From NCBI GenBank assembly GCA_958298945.1, contig OY282605.1, positions 28,374,811-28,438,810 on the forward strand: DNA of 64,000 nt, given 5' to 3'. How positions within the stretch are numbered: the first letter of the stretch is position 1; each line of letters starts with the position of its first letter. The notes under the pieces were generated by a model. The model saw nothing but the letters and a program-made list of their open reading frames with translations. It did no database searches and was not told where the DNA came from. The stretch is from Atherix ibis (taxonomy: Eukaryota > Arthropoda > Insecta > Diptera > Athericidae). Made by a program: the position numbers and the translations under genes. This document shows positions 34,694 to 44,290 of this stretch, in pieces.

Positions 34694-35936
34694 ACCGTTC
34701 GGATGAAAAGTTGAGAACCATGACGTCTAGATGGCGCCTCTTGCAAAATTTGACAGCAATCGGTCGATTGGTTTGTGAGATATAGCATTTTGAGTGGAGC
34801 AACTTTTGTTATTGAAAAAAAAATGGATAAAGACGAATTTCGTGTATTAATAAAGCATTGCTTTTTGATGAAAAAAAATACAGTGGAAACCAAAGCATGG
34901 TTTGACAAACGTTATCCGGACTCTGCTCTAGCTATTTCAACTGTGGAATATTGCTTTCGTCAATTTCGAACTGGTCGTACGAGCACAGTTGGTGCAGAAC
35001 ACAGTGGACGCCCAAAAGTGGTGGTGACGGCAGAAAACATCAAAAAAATTCACAAAATAATTTTAAATGATCGTAAAGTGAAGTTGAGCGAGATAGCTGA
35101 GACTCTGAAGATATCGAAAGAGCGTGTTGGACATATCGTGCATGAATATTTGGGCATGCGAAAGCTGTGTGCAAAGTGGGTGCCGCGTGAGCTGACTGTG
35201 GACCAAAAACAACAACGTGTTGATGATTCTGAGCAGTGTTTGGAGCTGTTCAAGCGCAATAAACCCGAATTTTTGCGTCGATATGTGACAATGGATGAAA
35301 CATGGCTCCGTCACTACACTCCAGAGTCCAATCGGCAGTCGGCAGAGTGGAGAGCGAGCGACGAACCGAATCCAAAGCGTGGAAAGACGCAACAGTCGGC
35401 TGGCAAGGTGATGGCGTCTGTATTTTGGGATGCGCATGGTATAATATTCATTGACTAACTCCAGAAGGGACAGACGATGAACAGCGACTATTATATAGCG
35501 TTATTGGATCGTTTGAAGAAAGAAATCGCTAAGAAACGGCCTAATTTGAAAAAGAAAAAAGTGTTGTTTCAACAAGACAATGCACCGTGTCACAAGTCGA
35601 TGAAAACGATGGTCAAACTCAATGTATTGGGCTACGAATTGCTTCCCCATCCACCGTATTCTCCAGATCTGGCCCCCAGCCACTTTTTCATGTTTGCAGA
35701 CCTCAAGAGAATGCTCGCTGGCAAGAAATTTAAGACCGATGATGAAGTGATTGCCGAAACTGAGGCCTATTTTGAGGCAAAACCGAAAGAGTACTATAAA
35801 AATGGTATCGAAAAGTTGGAAGATCGCTATAATCGCTGTATCGCCCTCGAAGGCAACTATGTTGAATAATAAAAATGAATTTTGCAAAAAAAAATATTTC
35901 TACTGTGTTTCGTTCTAAACTATTCTGCCGAACTGT
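34694..35936 (+). mobile_element. DD34D mariner, full length but inactivated
   Basis: 1243 bp with TA on both sides. The ends ACCGTTCGGATG (left) and CTGCCGAACTGT (right) are imperfect inverted repeats, matching at about two thirds of positions over 26 bp. It abuts the old DD41D relic on its left. One long transposase frame covers most of it. Confidence 0.85.
34823..35869 (+). pseudogene. Mariner transposase with one stop and a lost third Asp
   Basis: 348 residues starting MDKDEFRVLIKHCFLMKK and ending ALEGNYVE, all in one frame with one internal stop (TAA, 35456-35458, at the place of Tyr in HIDYLEKG of the sister element). Blocks: HTH region (TKAWFDKRY, STVEYCFRQFRTGR), linker HSGRPKVV, second HTH (KLSEIAETLKISKERVGHI), WVPREL, MDETWLRHYTPE (first Asp), QQDNAPCHKS (second Asp), PPYSPDLAPSHFFMF (third Asp changed to His), and the C-terminal EKLEDRYNRCIAL. 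With both a stop and a catalytic loss it cannot be active. It is similar in length and motif order to the intact transposase at 37869-38918. Confidence 0.9.
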
Positions 35937-35938
35937 TA

Positions 35939-37685
35939 CAATTTTAATAATTTACAAAAAATATAAAATAGCTTATTTGATGCTTAAAAATTAATATCTC
36001 ATATAACAAATGTGTTGAAAACTTGTTAAATAACAGATATATAAGTTCTAAAACACAAATTGAATGACACTTCATCTGCAAACGATTTTTCACGCACTTA
36101 GATAATGGCGAACTATGTCTAAATCTATTAAAAGAAATACTTTTTAATTTATTATTTATAAAATATTTTTACTGAAAAGCTTCAAAAAAATTTTAATAAC
36201 ATAAAACTTGAAAAAAACATTGATAAAAACTTTGATCAAAAAACTCCTTAAAAAAAATATTTATTATTTTCTAATTTGAATTAAATACAAATACTTTTAT
36301 AATTTTGCTAAATATTATTTTATCTAAATATTATTTTTTTCCATAATTGATATTTAATTGTAATCATCTTCAAATCGAATATTAGGTACTAATTGATATT
36401 ATTGAATATTTTAGAGCAGAGCTAATTATCATTCATTGTATAGAAAAGATATTTTTTTGAAAATAATTAAATAATAATAATACGAAGAATATTAATCCAA
36501 ATCCATACAGAATCTTATGGAAAACTCTTAAAAGAATATTTAAGCTAAGCCATTTCATAAATAATTTATAGACTTTTCATATTTCGTCTAAAATAGTCAT
36601 AATTGCTTAATTATAGATAATAATAGACTATTAGCTTCAATACATAATATTCATCTTGCCTTGAACAAAATATTTATTCATGAATATTACCAAAATGAAT
36701 ATTCAAGTAGGTAATAAATGAAAGTAAGCTTAATCTATAATTTGAAAACAGTAGAAAATTTATTAATAAATGCAAAAACATATCAACTTTATTTATAGTA
36801 CAAAATTTTCTTATACCATATAATATTTTCATAAAAACAATTAAAATTTATTAACAGTGCTCCTAAAAGCTAAGGCGGTTTTTAGTCTATAGAACTTTTT
36901 TAAACTTGATGCTAAATTTTTATTATCATCAAATTAACACAAAAATTTCTGCCAACAAAACTGAAAAGGGTCCTCCATACTACGCGGAGTTGTGGGCTGT
37001 CAAAAGTGATGGGACTCATCGTTTTTATCCGTAATTTGATACAATCTTCTTGATAGTAGGAGTGTTGATTTGCTTTTCGAATTGGTGTATTTGGTATTTT
37101 TAGCTATTTCGTTATCTCATTGGAGGGATTATATTATCCATCATCACCGTTTCTTGCAATTGTCTTTTCTATGCCTCGCCTATCCACAAACTGGAATATT
37201 TTGCAAAACAATTTTTTCTTTAGCTTACCTCATCAGACTATGATTATTATTGGTATACGATTATTATTATATTAATCTGCAGCACTTATCTCACTGTTTC
37301 TGACATAGAGAAATATCCAATTTCTGCATCTAAAAGTAACAATAAATAAAAATTCATACAAAATTTAGATTTTTATAAAAATATTTATTATTTCACATTG
37401 ATTTAATTTTACCATTACACATCAAAAATATAATTCTTTACAAATGGCAGCTGTAAGAACTCAAGCAGAATTCAATGCTGTCGAGATTAATTTGTGGATG
37501 TATTGAACATTTTATTTCAATGTTCTTTTAGATATAATTTGTTTTACTATTATTTTATTTTAATACTACTGTTAATATTAAAACATAAAATCAAAAAGAA
37601 GAAGTTCAATGGCATCTTAAAAACCAATTCATATTACCAAATCTCGAAATGACAAGTTTTTTCTAGAAATTTATTGGGCAAATCT
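35939..37685. other. AT-rich stretch, nothing recognised
   Basis: There are no open frames of note. The segment 36960-37300 is slightly less AT-rich, but no gene family was recognised on either strand. Confidence 0.5.
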
Positions 37686-37804
37686 AAGCTTTAGATTTGG
37701 TGGCTTTTGATGTGGTTTGTGGTACCGTTTTGTTGAAACCACAAATGGTTCCTATTAAAGTCGTCAAGTTTAGTCCAAAAAAAGTTACTTATCATACAGC
37801 CATA

Positions 37805-39083
37805 CGAGGTTCATTCAACAAGTACTTAGCCTACAAAAGAAAAACGAAAATTTTGGAAAGGTGGCAATTTATTTTTCCACATAATCTACTTCAAGCTCGA
37901 TACACTTGGCCCAGCGATGCTCCAACTTTTTTAACCCGTCCAAAAAATACATTTTCTCAAGGGAAGCAAAAAAGACCTCCGTGGCGACGATGATCTCCTC
38001 ATTCGACCCAAATTTATTCCCGGTGAGTGATTTTTTCAGGTTTGGAAACAAAAAGTAGTCAGAGGGGGCCAAATCTGGAGAGTACGGTGGATGGGGCAGC
38101 AATTCGTAGCGCAATTCGACCAATTTGGCCATGGCGACGGCGGAGGTGTGAGCCGGCGCGTTGTCGTGGTGGAACAGCACTTTTTTCTTCGTAAAGCGGG
38201 GCCGCTTTTTCTTCAATTCGACGTCAAATCGGCCCAATAAGTCAGCATAGTAGCGCCCCGTTATTGTTTTACCCTTCTCGAGGTAATCGATGTGGATCAC
38301 ACCTTGTGAATCCCAAAAAACGGTGGCCATCACCTTTCCGGCCGATCGAACAGTCTTCGCCTTCTTAGGAGCACGTTCGCCGGGTGAAGTCCACTGTTTC
38401 GACTGTTCCTTGGTCTCTGGTGTGTACCAGTGAATCCATGTTTCGTCGATGGTCACGAAACGACGCAAGAACTTCGCTGGATTGCGCTGAAACAGCGCCA
38501 AACACGTCGTCGATGTGGTCTCACGGTTGCGCTTGTTTTCCGGTGTGAGCAAACGCGGCACCCATCGCGCCGACAGCTTTCTCATGCCCAGTTCTTCGCG
38601 TAGAATATGATGCACCGTTCCTACTGCAATGCCCACAGTCTCAGCTATCTCGTGAACCTTCAATCGACTGTCTGCCAACACGAGATCGTGGACTTTTTTA
38701 ACGTTTTCCTCCAAAGCACCCCTTTTCGGGGCACCTTCGCGTGGCTCATCAAAAACCAACGTGCGGCCACGAACAAACTCGTTGAACCAATTCTTGACGG
38801 TCGCCATCGAAGGAGAAGAGTGACCATACACAGCATCCAAGCGATCTTTGATTTCGCTGCGCGTTTTCCCTTCCAAAAACAAGAATCTAATCACGGACCG
38901 ATATTGTTCTTTTTCCATTTTTGTGCAACCGACCAACACGCTCGCTTTCAAAGGCTCTCAAAACAAAACTAATGACAAACTTTGACAGAGGCTACTAAAA
39001 GAATGTACTGCACGATGGTAAATTTCTTTTGTGACAGCAGTTCCATCGGGCGGTGAGGCTAAGTACTTGTTGAATGACCCTCG
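37805..39083 (-). mobile_element. Complete DD34D mariner with intact transposase
   Basis: 1279 bp flanked by TA (37803-37804 and 39084-39085). The inverted repeats of about 28 bp are CGAGGTTCATTCAACAAGTA... on the left and the reverse complement, with one difference, on the right. The transposase frame is uninterrupted. Its base composition is far more GC-rich than its surroundings. This is the youngest-looking element in the window. Confidence 0.95.
37869..38918 (-). CDS. Mariner transposase, intact DD34D
   Basis: 349 residues, a normal length for a mariner transposase. It cuts the element out and inserts it at TA sites in the nucleus. Order of parts: N-terminal HTH (about 1-50, MEKEQYRSVIRFLFLEGK, VKNWFNEFVRGR), linker EPREGAPKRG, second HTH (about 85-110, KVHEIAETVGIAVGTVHHIL), WVPRLL at 119-124, then the catalytic core with Asp158 (TIDETW), Asp252 (HHDNAPAHTS) and Asp287 (YSPDLAPSDYF), with 34 residues between the last two. 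The C-terminus ends LEVDYVEK. I chose the Met of MEKEQY because it matches family starts; an in-frame Met 11 codons upstream (38951) exists. No stop, shift or missing key residue is seen. Which subfamily it belongs to needs a tree. Confidence 0.95.
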   Translation of the reverse strand: MEKEQYRSVIRFLFLEGKTRSEIKDRLDAVYGHSSPSMATVKNWFNEFVRGRTLVFDEPREGAPKRGALEENVKKVHDLVLADSRLKVHEIAETVGIAVGTVHHILREELGMRKLSARWVPRLLTPENKRNRETTSTTCLALFQRNPAKFLRRFVTIDETWIHWYTPETKEQSKQWTSPGERAPKKAKTVRSAGKVMATVFWDSQGVIHIDYLEKGKTITGRYYADLLGRFDVELKKKRPRFTKKKVLFHHDNAPAHTSAVAMAKLVELRYELLPHPPYSPDLAPSDYFLFPNLKKSLTGNKFGSNEEIIVATEVFFASLEKMYFLDGLKKLEHRWAKCIELEVDYVEK

Positions 39084-39319
39084 TATTGTTTAGAGATGAC
39101 GGTAACTGTATTCCTTTCTTCACCATAAAAGAAATGCGGGACAAAAATGCATCCAGATAGTCATGTCTCACATATGTAATAGAATAGTCAATAGTCACTT
39201 GTGGATTTTCGGAGCCACATATATTGATTTGAGGAAAAAAAATCCATTATTTTTACGTTTATTTGCAGGCTTTTTTTTTAAATAATGCGGATTGTTCGAT
39301 TTGAGTTAAATATGCACCG

Positions 39320-39790
39320 TTTAATTTTATAATTAGTTACCATTTTAATGGTAACTTCATAATGCCACTTTCATAGAAGCCCTGGTCTATATTGGAGAAA
39401 AACTCTACTAAGCAATTTTCACAATATTCTCTTGATATCAATTTCTTACCACTAAAATTTCTTACCATTTCTTTGCAGTGCCACCAAATGCAAAGCAAAA
39501 TGTTCCTGGCCGTTAGTCCTGGCTTAAACGAACATTTTTTAATAGTATTGTTGCGTGTGACCCATTTCTCAACCCCAATTACCATCCATTTAAGAAATGG
39601 GTCGATTTTGTTCCGTTTGGCCAAAGCTTCGCAGATGGAAATTTTATCCATCATATGTGGAACCCAAACATCGAGCTTATGCAGATGGTGTAAAGCCATC
39701 TGTTTGAGATCGATCTTTACCTCCTGGGCGATGCTACGACTACTAACATGCCGGTCTACATATTAGAGCACGAGCCTACCTTTGCAAGGT
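39320..39790 (-). pseudogene. Relic of a further mariner lineage
   Basis: On minus, MALHHLHKLDVWVPHMMDKI, then SICEALAKRNKIDPFLKWM, VIGVEKWVTRNN (first Asp block with GDEKW changed to GVEKW), KPGLTARNILLCIWWHCKEM and a C-terminal FYESGIMKLPLKW. The second and third Asp blocks are missing between REYCENCLVEFFSNIDQG and its neighbours, so there is an internal deletion. This is the type with GDEKW and a TARKVLLCIWWD block, distinct from the other mariners here. No ends were identified. Confidence 0.75.
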
Positions 39791-40059
39791 GTATTTTTAA
39801 CTTTGAAAATATCGGAACGGAGTCAATAAAACTATAAATTGTGCATAATTGGCTGGGACAGTAACGGGACCAAAAAGGACCAGTATTGAGGCTTGTATTT
39901 TCACCTATATCAAAGCTAAATTATAAAATATACCGAATTTTCTTTTTGTTAACTTTTATCTTTTATACCCAATAACTCAAAACTGAATAGATAATCAAAA
40001 AACTGTAAGAGAATTTTGAGTCTGAACTTGTTTGATAAATACTTTACGAGACATATATC

Positions 40060-40300
40060 ACTATAGACTTCTAGCAAAAAAATAAATTAGTCATTAACCT
40101 ATTATATCAATTTTACTTATGCGAGTATACCCAGCCATAAATGAGCCTCATCGCTGCAAAACAAAAATTTATTCGAAAAATCTGCATCTAAAGGTTGTTG
40201 TTTAAGTATACTTCTAGCATATACCATATTCTGTATTTTATGATTAATTTTACAAATCATACACAAAATGGCAAATTTCAGTTTAAACAAATATATTTTT
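40060..40300 (-). pseudogene. DD41D transposase scrap (first Asp block)
   Basis: On minus, MVYARSILKQQPLDADFSNK then FLFCSDEAHLWLGIL: the family block before and around the first catalytic Asp, with one extra residue. Flanks are AT-rich and unreadable. The words near 40365-40405 resemble those at 30365-30400. Confidence 0.55.
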
Positions 40301-40589
40301 AAATAATCGATACGTTAAATAATTGCTAAATAACAGAATTATAATAGTTTGTACTATAAAAGTGGATAATCCAGTATTAAGTGAAGGTCGCAATACCTAA
40401 AATTACTTTAGAAAAAGTATTCTTTAAATTATCGAGATCTCAGAGTCTACAACTTTATTTTAAAGTTCTGTGATATTTAAACTTAAAAATTTTTATTTTT
40501 TTTTTAAAAAAAAACCTACCCCTAATAGAGAGACTGGTGCATGTCGTATAGCACCTTGAGTAAGAACCAAACAATTTTGACGGAACGCT

Positions 40590-40825
40590 TTGCCGCATGC
40601 ACTAGTAAATTTGGCGCATGCAGCAAGTCTGACGCATTAAGCAAAATTTGTCTGATGCAGCAAATATGACGTTCGCAGCAAATCCAAAGCATGCAGTACA
40701 AATTTTGCTCGTACAGCAAGTTCGACCCGTGCAGCAACGCTGACGCATTCCGCAATGCCGACGCATATAGAAATATGAAGTGCTCAGTAAATCGGATTCA
40801 TGCAGCAAATCTACTATGTGCAGAA
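40590..40825. repeat. Degenerate minisatellite, about 18-20-bp unit
   Basis: Repeated words of the form GCATGCAGCAAATCTGAC occur about a dozen times with variation (GCATGCAGCAAGTCTGACGC, GATGCAGCAAATATGACG, GTGCAGCAACGCTGACGC and so on). The words are purine-pyrimidine mixed and GC-richer than the flanks. The open frames across it on both strands are products of the repeat and show a matching 6-7-residue periodicity. Confidence 0.75.
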
Positions 40826-41235
40826 CACAGGAAGATCATAGGAAGGCTAACTCAACCCTTAATCGATATGGGGCTTAAGAAAAAAAATATGTTCACCAAT
40901 TTTTGTCCAAATATCTACATTTATTAAACTATATTAAATTGTAATTTTTTACAAACAAAAAAAAATTATTTTCAATAAATTTTTTTGGTTTTTACTTTAA
41001 GAAAACCAATTTATACAAAAAAAAAAAAATTAAAAATTATTTTTTTTTGTTAAAATAAATTTACAAAATTTTGAATGAAAAAAAAATTTTCTTGAATCTA
41101 CTAAATTAAACGCGTTAACTATGGATAACTAAATATTTAAATTAAAAAAAATTTACAAGAATCCTTGATAGAAATTACTAACGCATCTGTTGGTAGGTGG
41201 ATGGATGGAGAAAGTCGTCGTTCGGCTGATCTCAT
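40826..41235. other. AT-rich stretch downstream of the Thr-rich gene
   Basis: Mostly poly(A)/poly(T) words. Nothing else recognised. The 3' end of the minus-strand gene at 41236-41771 must lie here or just above. Confidence 0.45.
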
Positions 41236-41771
41236 TTAATATGCACCTCTTTTTATATCCTGTTGACTGGGACTTTTAATATATTTCGTATATTTTGAAT
41301 GTAAACGATTAGAAAATTTCTTCTATTTTTATTTTTAATTTTCCAGCAAAAAAAAAAAAATTAGAATTAGTTTAGAAAAAAAAAATCTATATTTTAAAAT
41401 TTGTACAAAAATTTACTTACGCTTCGGAAAATTTTCTTGAAAATTGGAAAGAAATATAATAACCAAAGGATGACTATGAAAAATGATACCGCATGCGAGT
41501 AGACTTTATCAAACTTCACATTTCCACAAGCACCATTATTGACCGTTATAATATCAGGTCCTGCATGATCTGTACTTGGATAATTCTCCGGATTGGTCGT
41601 ATTCTCCGGCTTGGTCGTATATTTATCAAGCGGAATAACGTTAGTTGGCACGAATTTTGTTGTCGCTGCTAGTTTAGTTGTCATTGCTGATTTAGTTGTC
41701 GCTGGTAATTTAGTTGTCGCTGCTAATGTAGCTTTTGTCTTTGGTTGCGTAGTTGCTTCTTCATCGGCCAT
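41236..41771 (-). CDS. Thr-rich single-pass membrane protein (hypothetical, probably two exons)
   Basis: Exon 1 (41771 to 41421) starts MADEEATTQPKTKATL and encodes 117 residues, ending at a consensus donor (CGAAGC|GTAAGT) in phase 0. Residues 7-70 are Thr/Lys/Pro/Ala-rich with ATTK repeats (ATTKLPATTKSAMTTKLAATTK), a mucin-like stalk with likely O-glycosylation. N-x-T sites occur near residue 57 (ENTT). Residues about 94-111 (AVSFFIVILWLLYFFPIF) form one membrane segment followed by a basic tail (KKIFR). There is no N-terminal signal peptide. A plausible exon 2 lies at 41322-41236 (acceptor AAAAATAG|AAG), adding 28 residues (KKFSNRLHSKYTK...) and a stop. If unspliced, the protein would end after 125 residues at 41394. 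No family was recognised. It is divergent from the Kazal gene, with 378 bp between the start codons. Confidence 0.55.
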
Positions 41772-42149
41772 TTTAATTTTTCAAAAATATTTCTTGTACA
41801 ATGAATATAATAAAAATTTGAATTAACGTCTTTGACACACAATCAATAATCAAACAAAATATATTTGTATTTATAAGAAAATATAAATAAATTAATCAAA
41901 AGCAGATATTTTTTTTTCAAAATTACTTTAACAATATAGAGCGAACGAACAATAATAAAATCGAATCTAAATCGAAACTATTAAGGTGACTGTGATTGAA
42001 TACATGGCAATCTTAAATCGAATTCGATTAATTCTTTTAAACTCTCTGACCTCCAGTTGAATTTTGACCTAAGTGAATACTAATAAAAAAAAAATATTTT
42101 TAAACTTAAATTTCAGTTTTTGTTTAACAACTCCTCATTTTTGTTCATT

Positions 42150-42537
42150 ATGCAAACACAATCGAACCGCATTCTAATAATTTCTATTGGTAAGTTATAA
42201 ATATCAACAACAACAAAAAAAAAAAAATAGATTTTCAACTAAAAACACTCGAATATTTTCCCTATTCTAGTAATCACATTTTGTGTAATTCCAACCTTGT
42301 CACAGTGTACAGGATGTGTGCCTGAAAACAAGAGTCCGGTCTGTGGATTTAATGGATTTACTTACAAAATTTTTGCAGACTCTTGTAAGATGATTGAAGA
42401 AAATTGCTACTCAAAGCCTCGTAAATAATTTTTCACATAATATTTTTATTTTTTTTATTTTTATGTGATTTTATTTTTTAGCTTATGAAATTGTTAAAAT
42501 GAAGAATTGTGTAAAAAAACCGAGCTGTTCAAAATAA
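42150..42537 (+). CDS. Small secreted Kazal-type (vasotab-like) protein, three exons
   Basis: Exons 42150-42189, 42271-42420 and 42482-42537, with introns GTAAGT...TTCTAG (81 nt) and GTAAAT...TTTTAG (61 nt). The spliced reading is 81 residues. Residues 1-25 are a signal peptide (hydrophobic IISIVITFCVIPTL, cleavage near SQ|C). The mature part has Cys at 26, 29, 38, 52, 59, 73 and 79. The PVCGFNGFTY block at 36-45 and the following Cys spacing are typical of the Kazal fold. The seventh Cys is outside the usual set. Kazal proteins inhibit serine proteases; related fly proteins such as vasotab act on ion channels and vessels, so the role here is open. AATAAA at 42572 is a candidate poly(A) signal. 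Splice phases (1, 1) agree across both joins, which supports the model. Confidence 0.8.
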
Positions 42538-42577
42538 ATTTTTTTTTTAATTATAATATTCTGATAAATTCAATAAA

Positions 42578-43909
42578 TATTCTAAATTATTGTATATTAA
42601 CTAATGAAGATAATAAATTTATTTTAATGAAAAATAAAAAAATCCCAAAAATTATTTATTTATTATGGAGTTTTTTGCATTATTTTGTTACAACACCATC
42701 GCTTTAGTGTTATTTAGACGAGCTCCTATAACGTGAATGTCAACAAGATTTTCTAAATATTATTTTTTTTTATAAAAAAATCAAGCTTATACCTTACCTA
42801 ATTTGATGTAATTAAATATTTACAATTTGAAGTTGTATTTCGAACACGTGTTACAGTTCAAAAATATCTTGGCATCTAATAGCAATATGCAGAACCGCTC
42901 AAATCACTTTACAGATAGTACTCATCTCTATTATTGCACTGAGTAAATTTGATATTTCAGACACAAAAGTTAAATTGAAACATTGTAAAAAAGGACCCAT
43001 TTTTTTATGGCAGTGTGTGTAAATAAAACTTTAACAATTTGACAGTTTTTCCTACTCATTTTTGCCACAACCAATAAGATCGCGTATGACACACAACGCC
43101 ATCTGGCCGAAACACATCTTAAGCGGAAGTTGATATTTTGAAAATCATCAACCCTTAAAGTTTAATAATAAATTTTTCCTACTCAGTTTTTCTATAAAGT
43201 ATAAGACCGATCTGGCTTGCCGTTTTTAATAAAGCTCAGCCGATCGGCCCAAATTTTGACCTTTTTTTTTTCTTTAAATAAATCCAGCTCTATCTCCGCT
43301 TTAAATAACGAAATTGGTTGGCTTTTAATGTATCAATTTTTGCTATTATTAGACTTATTTTTTTTTGGAACATTTCCTGTGAATATTATCAACAAACTTT
43401 TCAGTTTCTTGTTAACAGTCCTTTGAATATTTTGTTTTTGTTCTGGAGATGCCAAAAAAAAGACACAGTGATGAATATTAGGTAAATAGGAAAACTGGAG
43501 AAGTACAGGAGTCCCCCTTTCGACAAAAACTCCTTTTTTATATATGGTGGTGTGATAGGTAGAGTCGTTATGGTAGAGCTTCCGATATACGAAGAATTAT
43601 TTTGTTGAGCCTTTCAAGGAGCTTTAATAGCCACCACTTATTCCCCATTTTTTTAGTTTTCTATGTTGATGTCTTCATTAAGTATGGTTCATCTTTCATT
43701 TCTTCTAGGCTGTCCGAATATACTCTATGCCGCTGAAAAGTTGTGCTTCTAATAGGAAATGTTCTGCATAGGCTCTAGCAACTTTTTGTAAATGCAAATT
43801 TGAGTATTTACCAAGATTGACAAGGTTGAAACGTCCACTTCCTGTCTACAAGGGACTTATGTACAATTTATGAGGAAAAAAATACATAGTAATTCTACTA
43901 ATAATAGTT
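42578..43909. other. Intergenic stretch, nothing firmly recognised
   Basis: A local duplication of the words TTTTTCCTACTCA with a preceding ACTTTAA/AGTTTAA occurs at about 43023-43060 and 43155-43190. A 69-codon plus frame at 43217-43426 is hydrophobic and T-rich and not convincing. The part from 43440 to 43900 is less AT-rich but not placed. Confidence 0.35.
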
Positions 43910-44290
43910 CAGCAGTGTTTAATTTCATGATATTGGAGGTCACTTGACAGGTCCATTTAGCGGAATTATATTATCGCCAAATTGTGTCTTCAATATATTA
44001 ATGGTTTTGCAAGATGTACAAATCGGATGGTAATAGGATCTATACCATCCATATTATCAATAAAATAATCGTTGATGATGGTCTGTTAATGCTGTGTCTT
44101 AATCGTAAAGAGTACTTCTACGTCCGACCTCAAAATGGAATGTATCACTAACATCTTTTTTGGATTTGTCTCATTATAAAAATCATAAATATGATAAGCT
44201 AAAAATTAGTCTCATCACTCAGTTTTACGTTTCGTACACTTTTCCATAAAAATTTACATAATCACAATACGTTTTTCAAGATTTAGTCTA
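43910..44290 (-). pseudogene. DD41D transposase relic
   Basis: On minus: LSDETNF (first Asp block, about 44225), pieces of the QKRC region, then FIDNMDGIDPITIRF (block before the second Asp), a TINILKTQFGDNIIPLNGPV piece and K.PPIS (remnant of NGPVNWPPRSCDLTP). The DGAT residues themselves are largely lost. The order and orientation are consistent, with many stops. Confidence 0.55.

Larger units (their letters stand above)
37686..39235 (-). pseudogene. DD41D transposase relic split by an intact mariner
   Basis: Read on minus from about 39235: CGSENPQVT, then pieces TIWMHFCP and RNTVTVISKQY up to 39086. After skipping the mariner (37805-39083) it resumes with YGCMISNFFWTKLDDFN and HLWFQQNGTTNHIKS (second Asp changed to Asn) down to about 37690. 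The order and register are those of the family block VTVNSERYR.M...FF..L.D....WFQQDGATCHT, so the younger element inserted at the TA of a Tyr codon. Confidence 0.7.

Noticed and set aside
34775..35458. Host SETMAR-like gene
   Set aside because: Such names come from transposase similarity. The frame lies between inverted repeats and TA duplications and has no SET domain, so it is a mariner.
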